Assembly (NCBI RefSeq): GCF_017309385.1 | Contig: NZ_JAFJMJ010000002.1 | Location: forward strand, 868,001-932,000 | DNA from: Amycolatopsis sp. 195334CR | GTDB taxonomy: Bacteria; Actinomycetota; Actinomycetes; Mycobacteriales; Pseudonocardiaceae | Length of the DNA stretch: 64,000 nt | Direction of reading: 5' to 3' | Part shown: positions 7,843-17,900 of the stretch, piece after piece | Position numbering within the stretch: the stretch's first letter is position 1 | How the letters are laid out: each line of letters begins with the position of its first letter | The notes under the pieces: model-generated | Databases searched by the model: none | What the model saw: only the letters and a program-made list of their open reading frames with translations | Told to the model about the DNA's origin: nothing | Made by a program: the position numbers and the translations under genes

Positions 7843-8855
7843 GCGTTGGACAGCCGCGCGCGCCCGGCGAACGGCCGCACCAGCCGGTCCGCGACGGCGG
7901 CCAGCACCACCCCGAGCGCTCCGGCCAGGAGCACCCCGCCGCGCGCGATCCGGCGGAATCGCCCGGGGGAGCGCGGGTGCCACGGCGCGTCCTCGCGCGG
8001 GGCGAGGTCGTCGAGCGAGAGCCAGGCCGCGGCCACCAGGTCGATCGGGTCGTGCGCCTCGGCCCGCTGTTCGAGCACCACGGTGAAGCCGAGCGATTCC
8101 AGGCGCTGCCGCAGGTTCGCCAACGGCACGAAGTGCAGGTGCTGCGGCTGCAACCACGGCAGCCAGCGGCGCCCGAGCAGCCGGGCGTACCGGCTCTCCG
8201 GATCGGGCACCTCGATCACCAGGTGCCCGCCGTCGCGCAGCACGCGGTGCGCGGCATCGAGTTCGGCCTGCGGCGCGGTGCTGTGCTCCAGGTAGTGGTA
8301 CATGCTGACCACGTCGTAGCGGTCCGCCAGCTCGTCGGCCAGTTCGACGAACAACCCGCGGTACCCGGTGGACACGCGGCCGTGCTCCTCCGCCAGCTTC
8401 ACCCCGTCGGACAGGTCCAGCCCGTCGAACCGGGTTTCCGGGAACACCTCGCGCGCGGATTCGCAGAAGTGGCCGTGCCCGGTGCCCACGTCGAGCCAGT
8501 TCGACGGCGTGACCAAGCCGGAGACCGCCGAAGCGCGCCCCAAGTAGGTCTTGCCACGGCCTTCGAACTGCCCGGCGAGTTGCTTCTCGCCGAGGCCGTC
8601 GTAGAAGTCGCGGTAGTAGAACTCCAGCCCGGCCGGGCTCAGCCGCGGGTTCTGGAAGATGTGCGCGCAGTCCTGGCACTGGTCGAGGGTGAACCGGCCC
8701 GGCTTGTGCTGCAGGAAGTCCTTGGTGCGCAGCCGGACCGACAACCGCTCGGACGAGCACCACGGGCAGGCCGGGGACCGCGGCTCGAAGAACCGGTCGA
8801 GCCCGCCGGCGAGGTCGGCCTGGTAACCCGGCCGGAGCCGGTCGATCTCGGTCAT
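7812..8855 (-). CDS. class I methyltransferase with N-terminal zinc motif, last gene of PKS operon
   Basis: 347-residue protein. A Cys pair CPWC at about residues 30-33 and a second pair CQDC at about 60-63 suggest a small zinc ribbon. The SAM-binding domain follows (LDVGTGHGHF at about 124-133, YDVVSMYHYLEH, and VLRDGGHLVIEVPD), as in the Methyltransf_23 group of tailoring enzymes. A hydrophobic stretch at about residues 305-325 may be a membrane anchor. The ATG overlaps the glycosyltransferase stop (ATGA). Likely O- or C-methylates the polyketide or its sugar. Its last 31 bp lie antisense to the 3' end of the SARP gene. Confidence 0.85.
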   Translation of the reverse strand: MTEIDRLRPGYQADLAGGLDRFFEPRSPACPWCSSERLSVRLRTKDFLQHKPGRFTLDQCQDCAHIFQNPRLSPAGLEFYYRDFYDGLGEKQLAGQFEGRGKTYLGRASAVSGLVTPSNWLDVGTGHGHFCESAREVFPETRFDGLDLSDGVKLAEEHGRVSTGYRGLFVELADELADRYDVVSMYHYLEHSTAPQAELDAAHRVLRDGGHLVIEVPDPESRYARLLGRRWLPWLQPQHLHFVPLANLRQRLESLGFTVVLEQRAEAHDPIDLVAAAWLSLDDLAPREDAPWHPRSPGRFRRIARGGVLLAGALGVVLAAVADRLVRPFAGRARLSNAYRMVARKDS

Positions 8856-9982
8856 GCGCGCACTCCCGCCGTGGTCAGGGCTTCCAGGTGCCCGGCTGCC
8901 GCGGCGGCGCCACCGGCCGCGCGGAAGGACCGGCCGATGCGGGCCGCGTTGGCCCGCATGCCGCTGCCGGGGTCGAGCACGGTGCTGATCGCGACCCGCA
9001 GGTGGTCCGCGGTCGCCTTGGTGAACCGGACCCGCACACCCGCGCCCGCCTCGGCCACCTGCTCGGCGATCACCGGCTGGTCGTCGCGGATCGGCGCGAC
9101 CACCAGCGGCAGTTCGTGCCAGAGCGCTTCGCAGACGGTGTTGTGCCCGCCGTGGCAGATCACCGCGTCCATTTTCGGCAGCAGTTCGAGCTGCGGCACG
9201 TGCGGTCGCGACAGCACGGTGTCCGACGACGGGAGCACCCCGGCCGGGTCGGCGACCACGGCCCGCACGCCGGTGGCGGCGCATTCGGTGAGGAACCGGG
9301 CGCCCGCGTCGACGTTGGCCGTGCCGAGGGTGACCAGCACGGTGGGCCGGTGGTCGAGCCACTCCCACGGGAAGTCCTTTTCGGACTCGCGGTCGGTGAT
9401 GGACGGCCCGACGAAGTGCACCCCGCGCATCTCCCCGGCCAGCTCGGCGGTGGTGAAGGCGAGCACGCCGTGCGGGGAGAAGCGGGGATCGGCGGTGCTC
9501 GCCGGATCGCCGATCGACGCCCGCAGCCCGGCCAGCCGGTCGAGCACCCAGTCCCGGACCTTCGGCATCGAGGCGAGCGGATCGGTCAGTTCGGCGGAGG
9601 TGGTGGCCGAGGTCAGCCACGGCAGGCCGAGGCGGTCGGCGATCAGGCCACCGGCCACCGCCTGCTGGTCGACCAGCAGCGCGTCCGGCCGGAAGTCGGC
9701 GATCGCCGCTTCCACACCCGGCGCCATGGCGGCGGCCAACGGCAAGAAGCCCTCTTCCCACAGGAACTTCAGCGCCGCCGCGCCCCGCAGCTCGGGCGGG
9801 CGCGGGGTGGCGGGCGGCAGCGCGCAGTCGTAGGCGCGGACCGCGCCGGCCAGGCGGGTGATCAGTTCACCGTGCCCCGCCCAGGCCACCTCGTGCCCGC
9901 GCCGGGTCAGCTCGGCGGCCACCCCGACGACCGGGTTGACGTGCCCGACCAGCGGGGGCACCACCAGCAGGAACCGGCTCAT
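8852..9982 (-). CDS. family-1 (GT-B, UGT/MGT-like) glycosyltransferase
   Basis: 376-residue enzyme starting MSRFLLVVPPLVGHVNPVVG, the usual N-terminus of actinomycete natural-product glycosyltransferases, with the GHVNP loop near residue 13. The C-terminal nucleotide-sugar site is clear: ICHGGHNTVCEALWHELPLV at about residues 264-283, followed by DDQPVIAEQVAEAGAG. It resembles macrolide and zeaxanthin glucosyltransferases. No sugar biosynthesis genes are nearby, so it probably uses a housekeeping donor such as UDP-glucose. Start codon overlaps the hydrolase stop (ATGA). Likely attaches a sugar to the PKS product, giving a glycolipid-like metabolite (inference). Confidence 0.9.
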   Translation of the reverse strand: MSRFLLVVPPLVGHVNPVVGVAAELTRRGHEVAWAGHGELITRLAGAVRAYDCALPPATPRPPELRGAAALKFLWEEGFLPLAAAMAPGVEAAIADFRPDALLVDQQAVAGGLIADRLGLPWLTSATTSAELTDPLASMPKVRDWVLDRLAGLRASIGDPASTADPRFSPHGVLAFTTAELAGEMRGVHFVGPSITDRESEKDFPWEWLDHRPTVLVTLGTANVDAGARFLTECAATGVRAVVADPAGVLPSSDTVLSRPHVPQLELLPKMDAVICHGGHNTVCEALWHELPLVVAPIRDDQPVIAEQVAEAGAGVRVRFTKATADHLRVAISTVLDPGSGMRANAARIGRSFRAAGGAAAAAGHLEALTTAGVRA

Positions 9983-10767
9983 CCGGTCTCCACCAGGGTG
10001 TGCTCGCGCACCCAGCCGAGCACCAGTTCCCTGGTCAGCTCGGTCCGTTCGACCAGCACCGAATGCCGCTGGCCCGGCACCACCACGGTCCGGCAGACCG
10101 GCAGCAGCTCCGCCAGCACCGGCGCCTGCTCGGCGAGGTCCGACTCGGCACCGTAGATCGCCAGCACCGGCGCGGTCACCGCGGCGATCTCGCCGGGGGT
10201 CAGCACCGCGCTGGCCGGGATGTCGTCGGCGAGCGTGCTGGAGCGCAGGACTTTTCCGGCCGAGCGCGCCAGCCTGCTGGTGTGCGCGCCGTGGTTCGCG
10301 GTGATCCACTCGAAGGCGGCTTCGTCGGCCAGCTGTTCGCGGGCGCGGCCGAGGTTCGCCGCCATCTTCGTGGCCCAGGCGGCGGTCGCGGGTTCCGACT
10401 CGATCATCGTCACCGACGCCACCCGGCCCGGGAGGCGGGCGGCGAAGCCGAAGGCGATGGTGCCGCCGAAGGAGTTGCCGACCAGGTGCACCGGCTCGGT
10501 GACGGCCAGCTCGCCGAGCAGCGCGGTGAGGTCGTCGACGAAGGTCTCCAGCCGGTACCCGGCGGGCGGGCGCTCGCTGCGGCCGTGCCCGCGCAGGTCG
10601 TACATCACCACGTCGTGCCCGGCCGCGGCGAACGCCGGGCCGAGGGTGAAGTAGTAGCTGGCCAGGCTGTCCGTGCCGAGGCCGTGCAGGAACACCACCG
10701 GCGAGCCTTTTCCGGCGCTGCCGAGGCGCTGGACGTGCACGCCGATGCCGTTCGCGGTCAGCTTCAC
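9979..10767 (-). CDS. alpha/beta hydrolase, possible chain-releasing thioesterase
   Basis: 262-residue single-domain alpha/beta hydrolase. The oxyanion region FLHGLGTD is near residue 27, the nucleophile elbow is GNSFGG (Ser at about residue 97), the acid is probably in YGAESD, and the catalytic His is in GQRHSV near residue 236. Neither megasynthase carries a thioesterase domain, so this enzyme is the best candidate to release the product by hydrolysis or transfer. It starts in the stop of the ACP gene (ATGA). An editing or unrelated esterase role cannot be excluded. Confidence 0.85.
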   Translation of the reverse strand: MKLTANGIGVHVQRLGSAGKGSPVVFLHGLGTDSLASYYFTLGPAFAAAGHDVVMYDLRGHGRSERPPAGYRLETFVDDLTALLGELAVTEPVHLVGNSFGGTIAFGFAARLPGRVASVTMIESEPATAAWATKMAANLGRAREQLADEAAFEWITANHGAHTSRLARSAGKVLRSSTLADDIPASAVLTPGEIAAVTAPVLAIYGAESDLAEQAPVLAELLPVCRTVVVPGQRHSVLVERTELTRELVLGWVREHTLVETG

Positions 10768-11051
10768 CGGGCCGCCCCCACCAGCGAACCCTCCACGTGC
10801 CGCACCAGCGCGCCGACGGTCAGCCCGATGATCTCGTCGAGCTCCAGCCCGGCGATGAACTCGGCGAAGTTGACCTGCTCGCCGTAGCGCTCCTGCAGCT
10901 GGCCCGCGAGCGCCACCAGGTCGATGCTCTCCATCTCGAGATCGTCGGTGAACAGGGTGTCCATGCCGATCTCCACGTCCCCGGTGCCGTAGTCGGCCAG
11001 CACCACCTCGATCATCTCGGTGATCTCGGCCAGGATCCGCTCGGTGCTCAT
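10764..11051 (-). CDS. free-standing acyl carrier protein
   Basis: 95-residue acidic protein. The phosphopantetheine site is the serine of DDLEMESIDLVALA (about residue 40); the usual DSL is replaced by ESI, which occurs in some PKS carrier proteins. Its spacing and helical pattern fit a normal type II ACP. It lies directly after the KS-AT-DH protein, with ATGA overlaps on both sides. PKS2 has no internal ACP, so this protein may be the carrier that PKS2 works with, or a loading or transfer ACP. Confidence 0.9.
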   Translation of the reverse strand: MSTERILAEITEMIEVVLADYGTGDVEIGMDTLFTDDLEMESIDLVALAGQLQERYGEQVNFAEFIAGLELDEIIGLTVGALVRHVEGSLVGAAR

Positions 11052-14000
11052 ACCCCAGCTCCTTCCTCCGCCGCCTGCGCGGCGATCCGGTCCAGCGCGG
11101 TGCCGCCCGGGTCGACCATGGCCACCGCGGTGGTGCCGTGGCAGGCCGCGCCGACGGTCAGGGGTGGCAGCACCCGGCCGTGCGCCCCGGTCACCGTGGT
11201 TTCGCCGGTGACCTGGATTTCGGCGGGGAACAGCTCGCCCTCGCCGCGGTTCCACAGCCACCACCGCACCGCGTCCTTGATCGCGATCCGCCGCAGCAGC
11301 CACTGCCGTTTTTCCCGTGGTGGCACGCGTTCGTAGTCCGCGCGCTCGGCCTTGCCGAGGTGGTTGCGCATGATCAGCTCACGTGAAGCCAGATCCGGCC
11401 ACTGCTCGCGCAGCACCACCCAGCCGCCTTCCTCGGGCACGGAAAGCGTGTTGCGGCTGGGGAAGCGGTCGGCCGAGCGGGTGTGCGGCGTGCTGTCGAA
11501 GCGCCGGTCGCGCCAGCCGGTGATCTCCGCCCACGGCCTGCCACCGGCGGACAGCTGCACGTCGGCGTCCAATGTGGACTCGGTCAGCGCGGTGATCCGG
11601 ATGAAGCAGTCGAGGCGCTCCCCGGTGGCCGGGTGCGGGCCGAAGAACCGGATCCGCCGCATCTGCACCGGGAACACCACGTCGCGCTCCGGGTGGTGCG
11701 AGATGATCCAGTAACCGAGCAGCTGGCCCACGTTGTCCAGCAGCGCGCCCGGTGCCGGTGGGGTGGTCAGCACCCCGCGCACGTGCCGCGGTCCGATCGC
11801 GGTCAGTTCCGAAACACCTTGGTAGCGCGGGCCGTGGAACATCCAGTGCTCGTCGTACAGCTGGGCCGCGGTCATCTCCGGTGCGCGTTCCGCGCCCGGC
11901 CGCCACAACGCGAGCGGCGCGGGGTAGCCGGTGGCGAGTTCGATCTCGGCGCGGGCGTACCCGGTCAGCTCCACCGCCACCCGGCCGGGCGCGGTCACCT
12001 TGACGTCCACGGGGATCTCGGTGGCCGGGATGGCGGCGAGCCACCGGGAGAGGCGGACGTCGTGCACGCCGATCGCCCTGGTGCCGGGCACCGCGCGCTC
12101 GGCGAACTCGATCAGGTGCTGGATGACCGTGGTGGCGGGCACGATCGGCCAGCGGTCCTCCAGGTCGGGCCAGTCCGGGCGCTGGCGGAAGAAGCAGTGG
12201 TCGGCGAGGTAGGGCATCGCGTCGACGGAGACCCGGAGGCTGGGTGGTTTGCTCGCGGCCAGCAGTTCGGCCGCGGTGTTCGCGGTCTCGCGCATCAACG
12301 CGGACAACTCGGCGGCGATGGGGGAAGCGTGGGCCAGCGAGTCCAGTTCGGACGGACCGCCCAGGTTCGGCTGCTGGCCCAGTTTTAGGCGGACGGAGCC
12401 ACCGAGGCGCACCATCGGCGTATCGAGGCTGATCGGCACGGTCTTGCGCCGGGGTGCTTCCGGCCGCCGTGTGTCGAGCTCGCCCGGCACGGTCCCGTGC
12501 CGAGATGCCGTCGGCTGCGGTGTCTCCAGCAGGTCCGGGTCGCCGCCTTCTGCCCACAGTGCCAGTGCCACCCGCCGCAGTTGGGCGAGGCCGGGGCGCT
12601 TGGCCGAGTTCGCCGCGACCACCAGGTGCGGTGAACCGGCCAGCGTGTCGCCGATCAGCGAGCCCACCTGCCCGGCACCCAGCTGGACGAACGCCCGGAA
12701 CCCGGCCGCGTGCATGGCCTCGATCATCGGCCGGAACCGCACCGGTTCGAGCAGGTGCCGCACGAACAGCTCGCGCACCTCACCCGGCGCCGACGGGAAC
12801 TCCGCGGCGGTGGTCGCCGACCATACCCCGACCGCGGGCCGGTGCAGCTCGAACCGGTCGGCGGCGGCGCGGATCGGCTCCAGGTACGGCTCCAGCATCG
12901 GCGTGTGGAAACCCGACTGGAACGGCAGCACCTGGCTGATCACCCCGGCCGCGCGCATGCTCCGCACCAGCTCGTCCACCGGCCCGGCCGGCCCGCAGAC
13001 CATCGCCTGCTTCGGCGCGTTGTCGTGGGACAGCACGACCTCCGGCGGCAGCACGCGGGCGAGCTCGGCCGCCGACGTGCCGATCACCGCGAACGCCAGC
13101 CCCGGCACCCGCAACCCGGCCGGGTCGAAGGAACCCAGGAACTCGTCCACAGCGGACTGGTCGTAGATGCCACCGCAGGCCATCGCGGTCCATTCGCCGA
13201 CGCTGTGCCCGGCGACCGCGTCCGGGACCACGTTCATCCGGCGCAACGCGGCGTCGAGCAGCCTGCCCAGCTGGAAGACCCCGGCGCCGTGCCCGCCGAG
13301 CACCGAGGCGTCCGGCGCCGACCACGGCAGGCCGAAGTGCGCGGCCACGTCCTCGGCGCGGGGCTCGAACTCGGCCTCGAGCCCCGGGAAGACAAACGCG
13401 ATCTTGCCGCCACCGGACAGCAGCGGCTCCGGGCTGAACCAGATGTCGTTGCGCCCCCGCCACGGCTTGCCCCTGGCGACGGCCTTCCGCGCGGTGGCAA
13501 GGCGTTTCGGCGTCGGGTCGGCGACGGCCAGGCGCACCGGACCGGTGCCGCCGGTCACCGGTTCACCTTCCAGCGCGCGGGCCAGTTCGTCCACAGAGGA
13601 CGCGGCGAGGCGCAGCGCGCGTTCCGGCTCACGGACTTCGACCACCGGCTGGGCCCGGCCCGCCTGTTCGAGCACGACGTGGGCGTTGATCCCGCCGAAG
13701 CCGAACGCGTTCACGCCCGCGAGCCGGTGGCCCGTCCACTCCTCGGCACGGCCGGTGGTCCGGAAACGCGTGTCCGCCAGACCGGGGTGCGGGTCGTCGC
13801 AGTGCAGGGTCGGCGGCAGCACGCCGTGGTAGACCGCGAGCGCCGCCTTGACCAGCCCGGCCACCCCGGCGGCGGGCATGGTGTGCCCGATCATCGACTT
13901 GACCGAGCCGAGCACCGCGCGCGGCCCGTCGGCCGGGCCGAACACCTCCGCGAGCGTGGCCAGTTCGGCGCCGTCCCCGGCCGGGGTGGCGGTGCCGTGG

Positions 14001-14995
14001 GCCTCCAGCAGGCCGATCGACGCCGGGTCGAGGTCGGCGGCCCGCCAGGCCGCCCGCACGGCGGTGACCTGACCGCCGGAGTCGGGGTTGACCAGGCTGG
14101 CGGTGCGCCCGTCGCTGGCCACCCCGCTGCCGCGGATCACCGCGTAGACCCGGTCGCCGTCGCGCTCGGCGTCGGCGAGCCGTTTGAGCACCACCACGCC
14201 GGTGCCCTCACCGATCAGGATGCCGTCGGCCTCGCGGTGGAACGGCCGGATGCGCTCACTCGGCGAAAGCGCCTTGAGCTGGGAGAACACGCTCCACAGG
14301 GTGATGTCGTGGCAGTGGTGCACACCGCCGGCGAGCATCAGGTCGCACCGGCCGCTCGCCAGTTCGCGCACCGCGTGGTCCACCGCGATCAGCGAGGAGG
14401 CGCACGCGGCGTCCACTGTGTACGCCGGGCCGCGCAGGTCGAGCCGGTTGGCCACCCTGGATGCGGCGAGGTTCGGCACCAGGCCGATCGCGGACTCGGG
14501 GGAGTGCGGGCCGAGCGCGTCGGTGAACGCCGAGCGCACCCGCTCCAACTGGTCGGCGCCCAGTTCGGGGAGCAGTTCGCCGAGCGTGTGCGTGAGCTGC
14601 CTGGCGGTGCGCACGCGCTGGTCGAGCCGGACCAGCCCGGGGGTGAGGTAGCCACCGCGGCCGAGGATCACCCCGGCGCGCTGCCGGTCCGGCAGGCGGC
14701 CGCCCGCGTCGGCGAGCGCCTCGGCCGCCACCCGCAGCGCGATCAGCTGGTCGGGTTCGGTGCCGGGCACCGAATTCGGCATGATCCCGAACTTGGTCAC
14801 GTCGATCTCGGCACCGTCGACGAAGCCGCCGCGACGGCAGTAGACCTCGGATCCGCCGGCTTCCCAGCGTCCGCCGGGCACCTCGCTGATCGCGTCGACA
14901 CCGCCGGTGATGTTGCGCCAGTAGGTGGCCAGGTCGGGCGCGCCGGGCAGCAGGACCGACATGCCGACGATGGCCACGGGCGTCACGGTGCTCAC
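11048..14995 (-). CDS. PUFA-synthase-like megasynthase 2: KS-AT-DH-PPTase-like
   Basis: 1315 residues. KS at about 1-450 with a complete catalytic triad (Cys in DAACASS at about 196, His in EAHGTATPAGD and in GHTMPAAG), so it is not a chain-length-factor type. AT at about 525-810 with nucleophile motif GHSVGE and GFHTP in the specificity region. Hotdog dehydratase at about 920-1145 (His in YLADHCFF, Asp in LLDNVGQLLGYW). The C-terminus (about 1190-1290) resembles an AcpS-type phosphopantetheinyl transferase, with RIAIKDAV replacing the usual KEA motif. No ACP, KR or TE. The GTG start at 14995 lies in the stop of PKS1 (GTGA). The domain set recalls PfaA/PfaC and the DH-PPTase end of enediyne PKSs, but is split differently. 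Confidence 0.9.
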   Translation of the reverse strand: MSTVTPVAIVGMSVLLPGAPDLATYWRNITGGVDAISEVPGGRWEAGGSEVYCRRGGFVDGAEIDVTKFGIMPNSVPGTEPDQLIALRVAAEALADAGGRLPDRQRAGVILGRGGYLTPGLVRLDQRVRTARQLTHTLGELLPELGADQLERVRSAFTDALGPHSPESAIGLVPNLAASRVANRLDLRGPAYTVDAACASSLIAVDHAVRELASGRCDLMLAGGVHHCHDITLWSVFSQLKALSPSERIRPFHREADGILIGEGTGVVVLKRLADAERDGDRVYAVIRGSGVASDGRTASLVNPDSGGQVTAVRAAWRAADLDPASIGLLEAHGTATPAGDGAELATLAEVFGPADGPRAVLGSVKSMIGHTMPAAGVAGLVKAALAVYHGVLPPTLHCDDPHPGLADTRFRTTGRAEEWTGHRLAGVNAFGFGGINAHVVLEQAGRAQPVVEVREPERALRLAASSVDELARALEGEPVTGGTGPVRLAVADPTPKRLATARKAVARGKPWRGRNDIWFSPEPLLSGGGKIAFVFPGLEAEFEPRAEDVAAHFGLPWSAPDASVLGGHGAGVFQLGRLLDAALRRMNVVPDAVAGHSVGEWTAMACGGIYDQSAVDEFLGSFDPAGLRVPGLAFAVIGTSAAELARVLPPEVVLSHDNAPKQAMVCGPAGPVDELVRSMRAAGVISQVLPFQSGFHTPMLEPYLEPIRAAADRFELHRPAVGVWSATTAAEFPSAPGEVRELFVRHLLEPVRFRPMIEAMHAAGFRAFVQLGAGQVGSLIGDTLAGSPHLVVAANSAKRPGLAQLRRVALALWAEGGDPDLLETPQPTASRHGTVPGELDTRRPEAPRRKTVPISLDTPMVRLGGSVRLKLGQQPNLGGPSELDSLAHASPIAAELSALMRETANTAAELLAASKPPSLRVSVDAMPYLADHCFFRQRPDWPDLEDRWPIVPATTVIQHLIEFAERAVPGTRAIGVHDVRLSRWLAAIPATEIPVDVKVTAPGRVAVELTGYARAEIELATGYPAPLALWRPGAERAPEMTAAQLYDEHWMFHGPRYQGVSELTAIGPRHVRGVLTTPPAPGALLDNVGQLLGYWIISHHPERDVVFPVQMRRIRFFGPHPATGERLDCFIRITALTESTLDADVQLSAGGRPWAEITGWRDRRFDSTPHTRSADRFPSRNTLSVPEEGGWVVLREQWPDLASRELIMRNHLGKAERADYERVPPREKRQWLLRRIAIKDAVRWWLWNRGEGELFPAEIQVTGETTVTGAHGRVLPPLTVGAACHGTTAVAMVDPGGTALDRIAAQAAEEGAGV

Positions 14996-17900
14996 CACTC
15001 GGACGCGCTGTAGACCACGGACCGCGCCGAATCCTCGCCCCAGGCCAGTTCGCGCAGCAGGGCGAGCGCGCCCTCCTCCTGGTCGATCAGGCCGATCCCG
15101 CGCCGCTGGTAGGAGCGCATCAGCTCGGGGGAGACCATGCCGCCGTGCGTGCCGCCGGGTGCCCACGGTCCCCAGTGGACGGTCAGCGCGCGCCGCTCGG
15201 GCGTGGACCATCGGCGGCCGATGGCTTCGAGCGCGTCGTTCGCCGCCGCGTAGTCGCACTGCCCGCGATTGCCGAGCACCGCGGCGATGCTGCCGAACAG
15301 GACCGCGAACCGAGGTGCCACCGGCAGTTCCGCACCGGCCGCCAGCAACGCCCTCGCACCGTCCACTTTGGTGTCGAACACCCGGCGGAAGGACTCCGGG
15401 TCCTTCTCCGCCAGCAGCTTGTCCTCGATCACGCCCGCCGCGTAGACCAGTCCGTCGAGCCTGCCGTGCTCGGTGTGGATCTCCTTGACCAGCCGGTGCA
15501 CGGCTTCGGCGTCGCGGACGTCGAGCGCGTGGTAGCGGGCCTGGCTGCCGAACTCGGCCAGTTTCGCCAGGGTGGCGGCGACTTCGCGCTGGGCGAGCAG
15601 GCGGTTCGCCTCGCGGTCGACCTCGGCCGGGGTGCGGCCGGGGGCGGCCAGCGCGCGGCGGAGTTCGGCGAGGGTGGTCGCGCTGGCGGTCGCCGGGTCC
15701 TCCGGTCCGCTGGGCAGCGAGGTCCGGCCGACGAGCTCGATCCGGCAGCGGCTCGCGGCGGCCAGGGTCTCGGCGAAGTGCGCGGTGATGCCACGGCCGC
15801 CGCCCGCCAGCAACACCACCGAATCCGAGTCCAGGCCGAGCGCGGCGGCTTCGGCGGCGCCGTCCCCGGCGGGTCCGGCGCCGGTCGAGCCGAGCAGGCC
15901 CAGCGGGGTTTCCACCAGTTCCAGCGACTGCCGCCCGGCCGGCGAGCGCAGCACCACCGGCGCGCCCTCACCGGTCAGGAGCTCATCGAGGATGGCGTCG
16001 GACGGGTCCTCGCCGTCGATCTCGACCAGCCGGATCGCGCTCTCCGGGTACTCGCGGGCGAGGGTGCGGAAGAAGCCGCGCAGGCCGTCGGTGCGTTCGG
16101 TCAGCCCGGCGGGCACACCGGCGATCACCGTGCTGGGGTTCCCGGCCAGTGCCTCGCGGAAGGTGCCGAACGCCTCGGGGAACAGCGGATCCGTACCGGT
16201 GAAGGCATCGAGGTGGATCAACAACTCCACAGTGGACTCACCGGGGTGGGCGCCGTGTTCGGTGAGCAGTGCGCTCAGGCGGTCGGCGTGGGCGCCGCCG
16301 CCGAGGAGGCGAAAGGACCGGCCCGCCAGCCCGTCCGGGGTCGCCGGGGTGCCGTTCAGCGCGGTGGGCACGAGTTCGAACCGCTTGGGCGCGACGCCAC
16401 CGGCTTCGAGTTCGGGCTCGGGTGCGGGGGCCGTGGCCGGGGTGGTGAGCTTGGCTTCCAGCAGTTCGGCGATCGAAGCCGCGGTCCTGGCCTTGGACAG
16501 TTCCTCCAACTCCTCGTCGGAACCGGAGGACAGGCCGAGGCGCACCGCCAGCTCACCGGCGATCTCGGCGCGCTTGATCGAGTCGACGCTCAGATCGGCT
16601 TCGAGGTCCAGGTCCGGCTCGATCATGTCGGCGGGGTAACCGGTGCGCTCACCGATGATCTCGACCACGGCCTGCATCACGTCGAGCGCACCCCGGGCCG
16701 TCACCTCCGCCACCTCCGGCACCGGCTCGGGGGTGGCGACGGCGAGCTGGGAGGGCGCGGGGGCCGGGAGCACCGGCGCGGGCAGGGACGGCACGCCCTG
16801 CTGCGTGCCGAGATAACCGAGCAGCACGTCGCGCTGGGCGGCGACCATTTCCCGGCTGCTGCGCAGGAACTCGGCGATGAGCGCGTCGGCTCCGGTCACG
16901 GGTGCCTCCTGGGTGCTGGCTAGCTGGACTCGGTGCGCGGGCCGCAGTGCGCCCGCCGGGATGCTGCCGTCGGCGGTCCGCACCAGCTGCCCGTCGACCG
17001 TCCACCCCGGACGCTTCGCGGGTTGCGCGGTGACCGCGTCCCGGCCGTCGAACAGGTGGCTCGCGGTGACCTCGGCCCCGGCCAGCGCCAGCTTGGCCAG
17101 CGCCTCCAGGAAACCGCGGAGCCCGCCGTCGCAGGTCACCGTCTGGTGTGGACGGTCACCGAGCACGGCCGCGGTCAGCTTGGTGAGCACCGACCCCGGT
17201 CCCGCTTCGACAAAAACCCGGGCACCGGCCGCGTACATCGCTTCGATCTGCTCGGCGAACCGGACCGGGGCGCCGATCTGCGCGGCCAGTTCGGCGCGGA
17301 CCTCGTCCGGGTGCGCCGGGTACTCGGCCGCCGTGCGGTTCGACCAGACCGGCAGCCGCGGCGTGCCGACCTCGTGGTCCGCCAGCACGTCGGCGAACAG
17401 GCCGGTCGCGCCGGCCACCACCGGGCTGTGGAAGGCACACGCGACCGGGATCCGCTTCGCGCTGAACCCCGCTGCCCGCAGCACCTCGATGGCTTTGTCC
17501 ACTTCGGTCGTCGGCCCGGAAATGACCGTCTGCCCGGGGGAGTTCCGGTTCGCCGTCACCACGTCGAGCCCGGCCAGTGCGGACTCGACCGCGTCGGCAC
17601 CGGCGGAGACGGCGGCCATCGTGCCGGGATCGTCCCCGGCCGCGGCCAGGATCGACTCGGCACGCGCGGCGGACAGCTCCAGCAGGGTCGCGGGATCGAG
17701 CACGCCCGCGACGCTGAGCGCGACCAGTTCACCGTAGCTGTGCCCGGCGGTCATCGCGGGCCGGACACCCGCCTGGGCCAGCAGCTCGGCCACCGCGAGC
17801 CCGGCGATGCCGAGCGTCGGCTGCGCCACCCGGGTGTCGGTGATCGCGGCCTTGCGCGCGGCCGCCGCGTCGCGGTCGAAGTCGGCGGGCGGGAACAGGT

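Noticed and set aside
6426..9833. Open frame of 1135 codons running across the SARP gene and antisense to the MT/GT genes
   Set aside because: Crosses two well-supported genes on both strands and encodes Arg/Ala/Pro-rich sequence without motifs.
11048..14995. PKS2 KS domain as an inactive chain-length factor, as in PfaC
   Set aside because: The KS has the active-site Cys in DAACASS and both catalytic His motifs, so it appears competent.
15005..15259. Longer N-terminus for PKS2
   Set aside because: The extension would overlap PKS1 by more than 260 bp and encodes Arg-rich sequence; the GTGA overlap at 14995 precedes a normal KS start.
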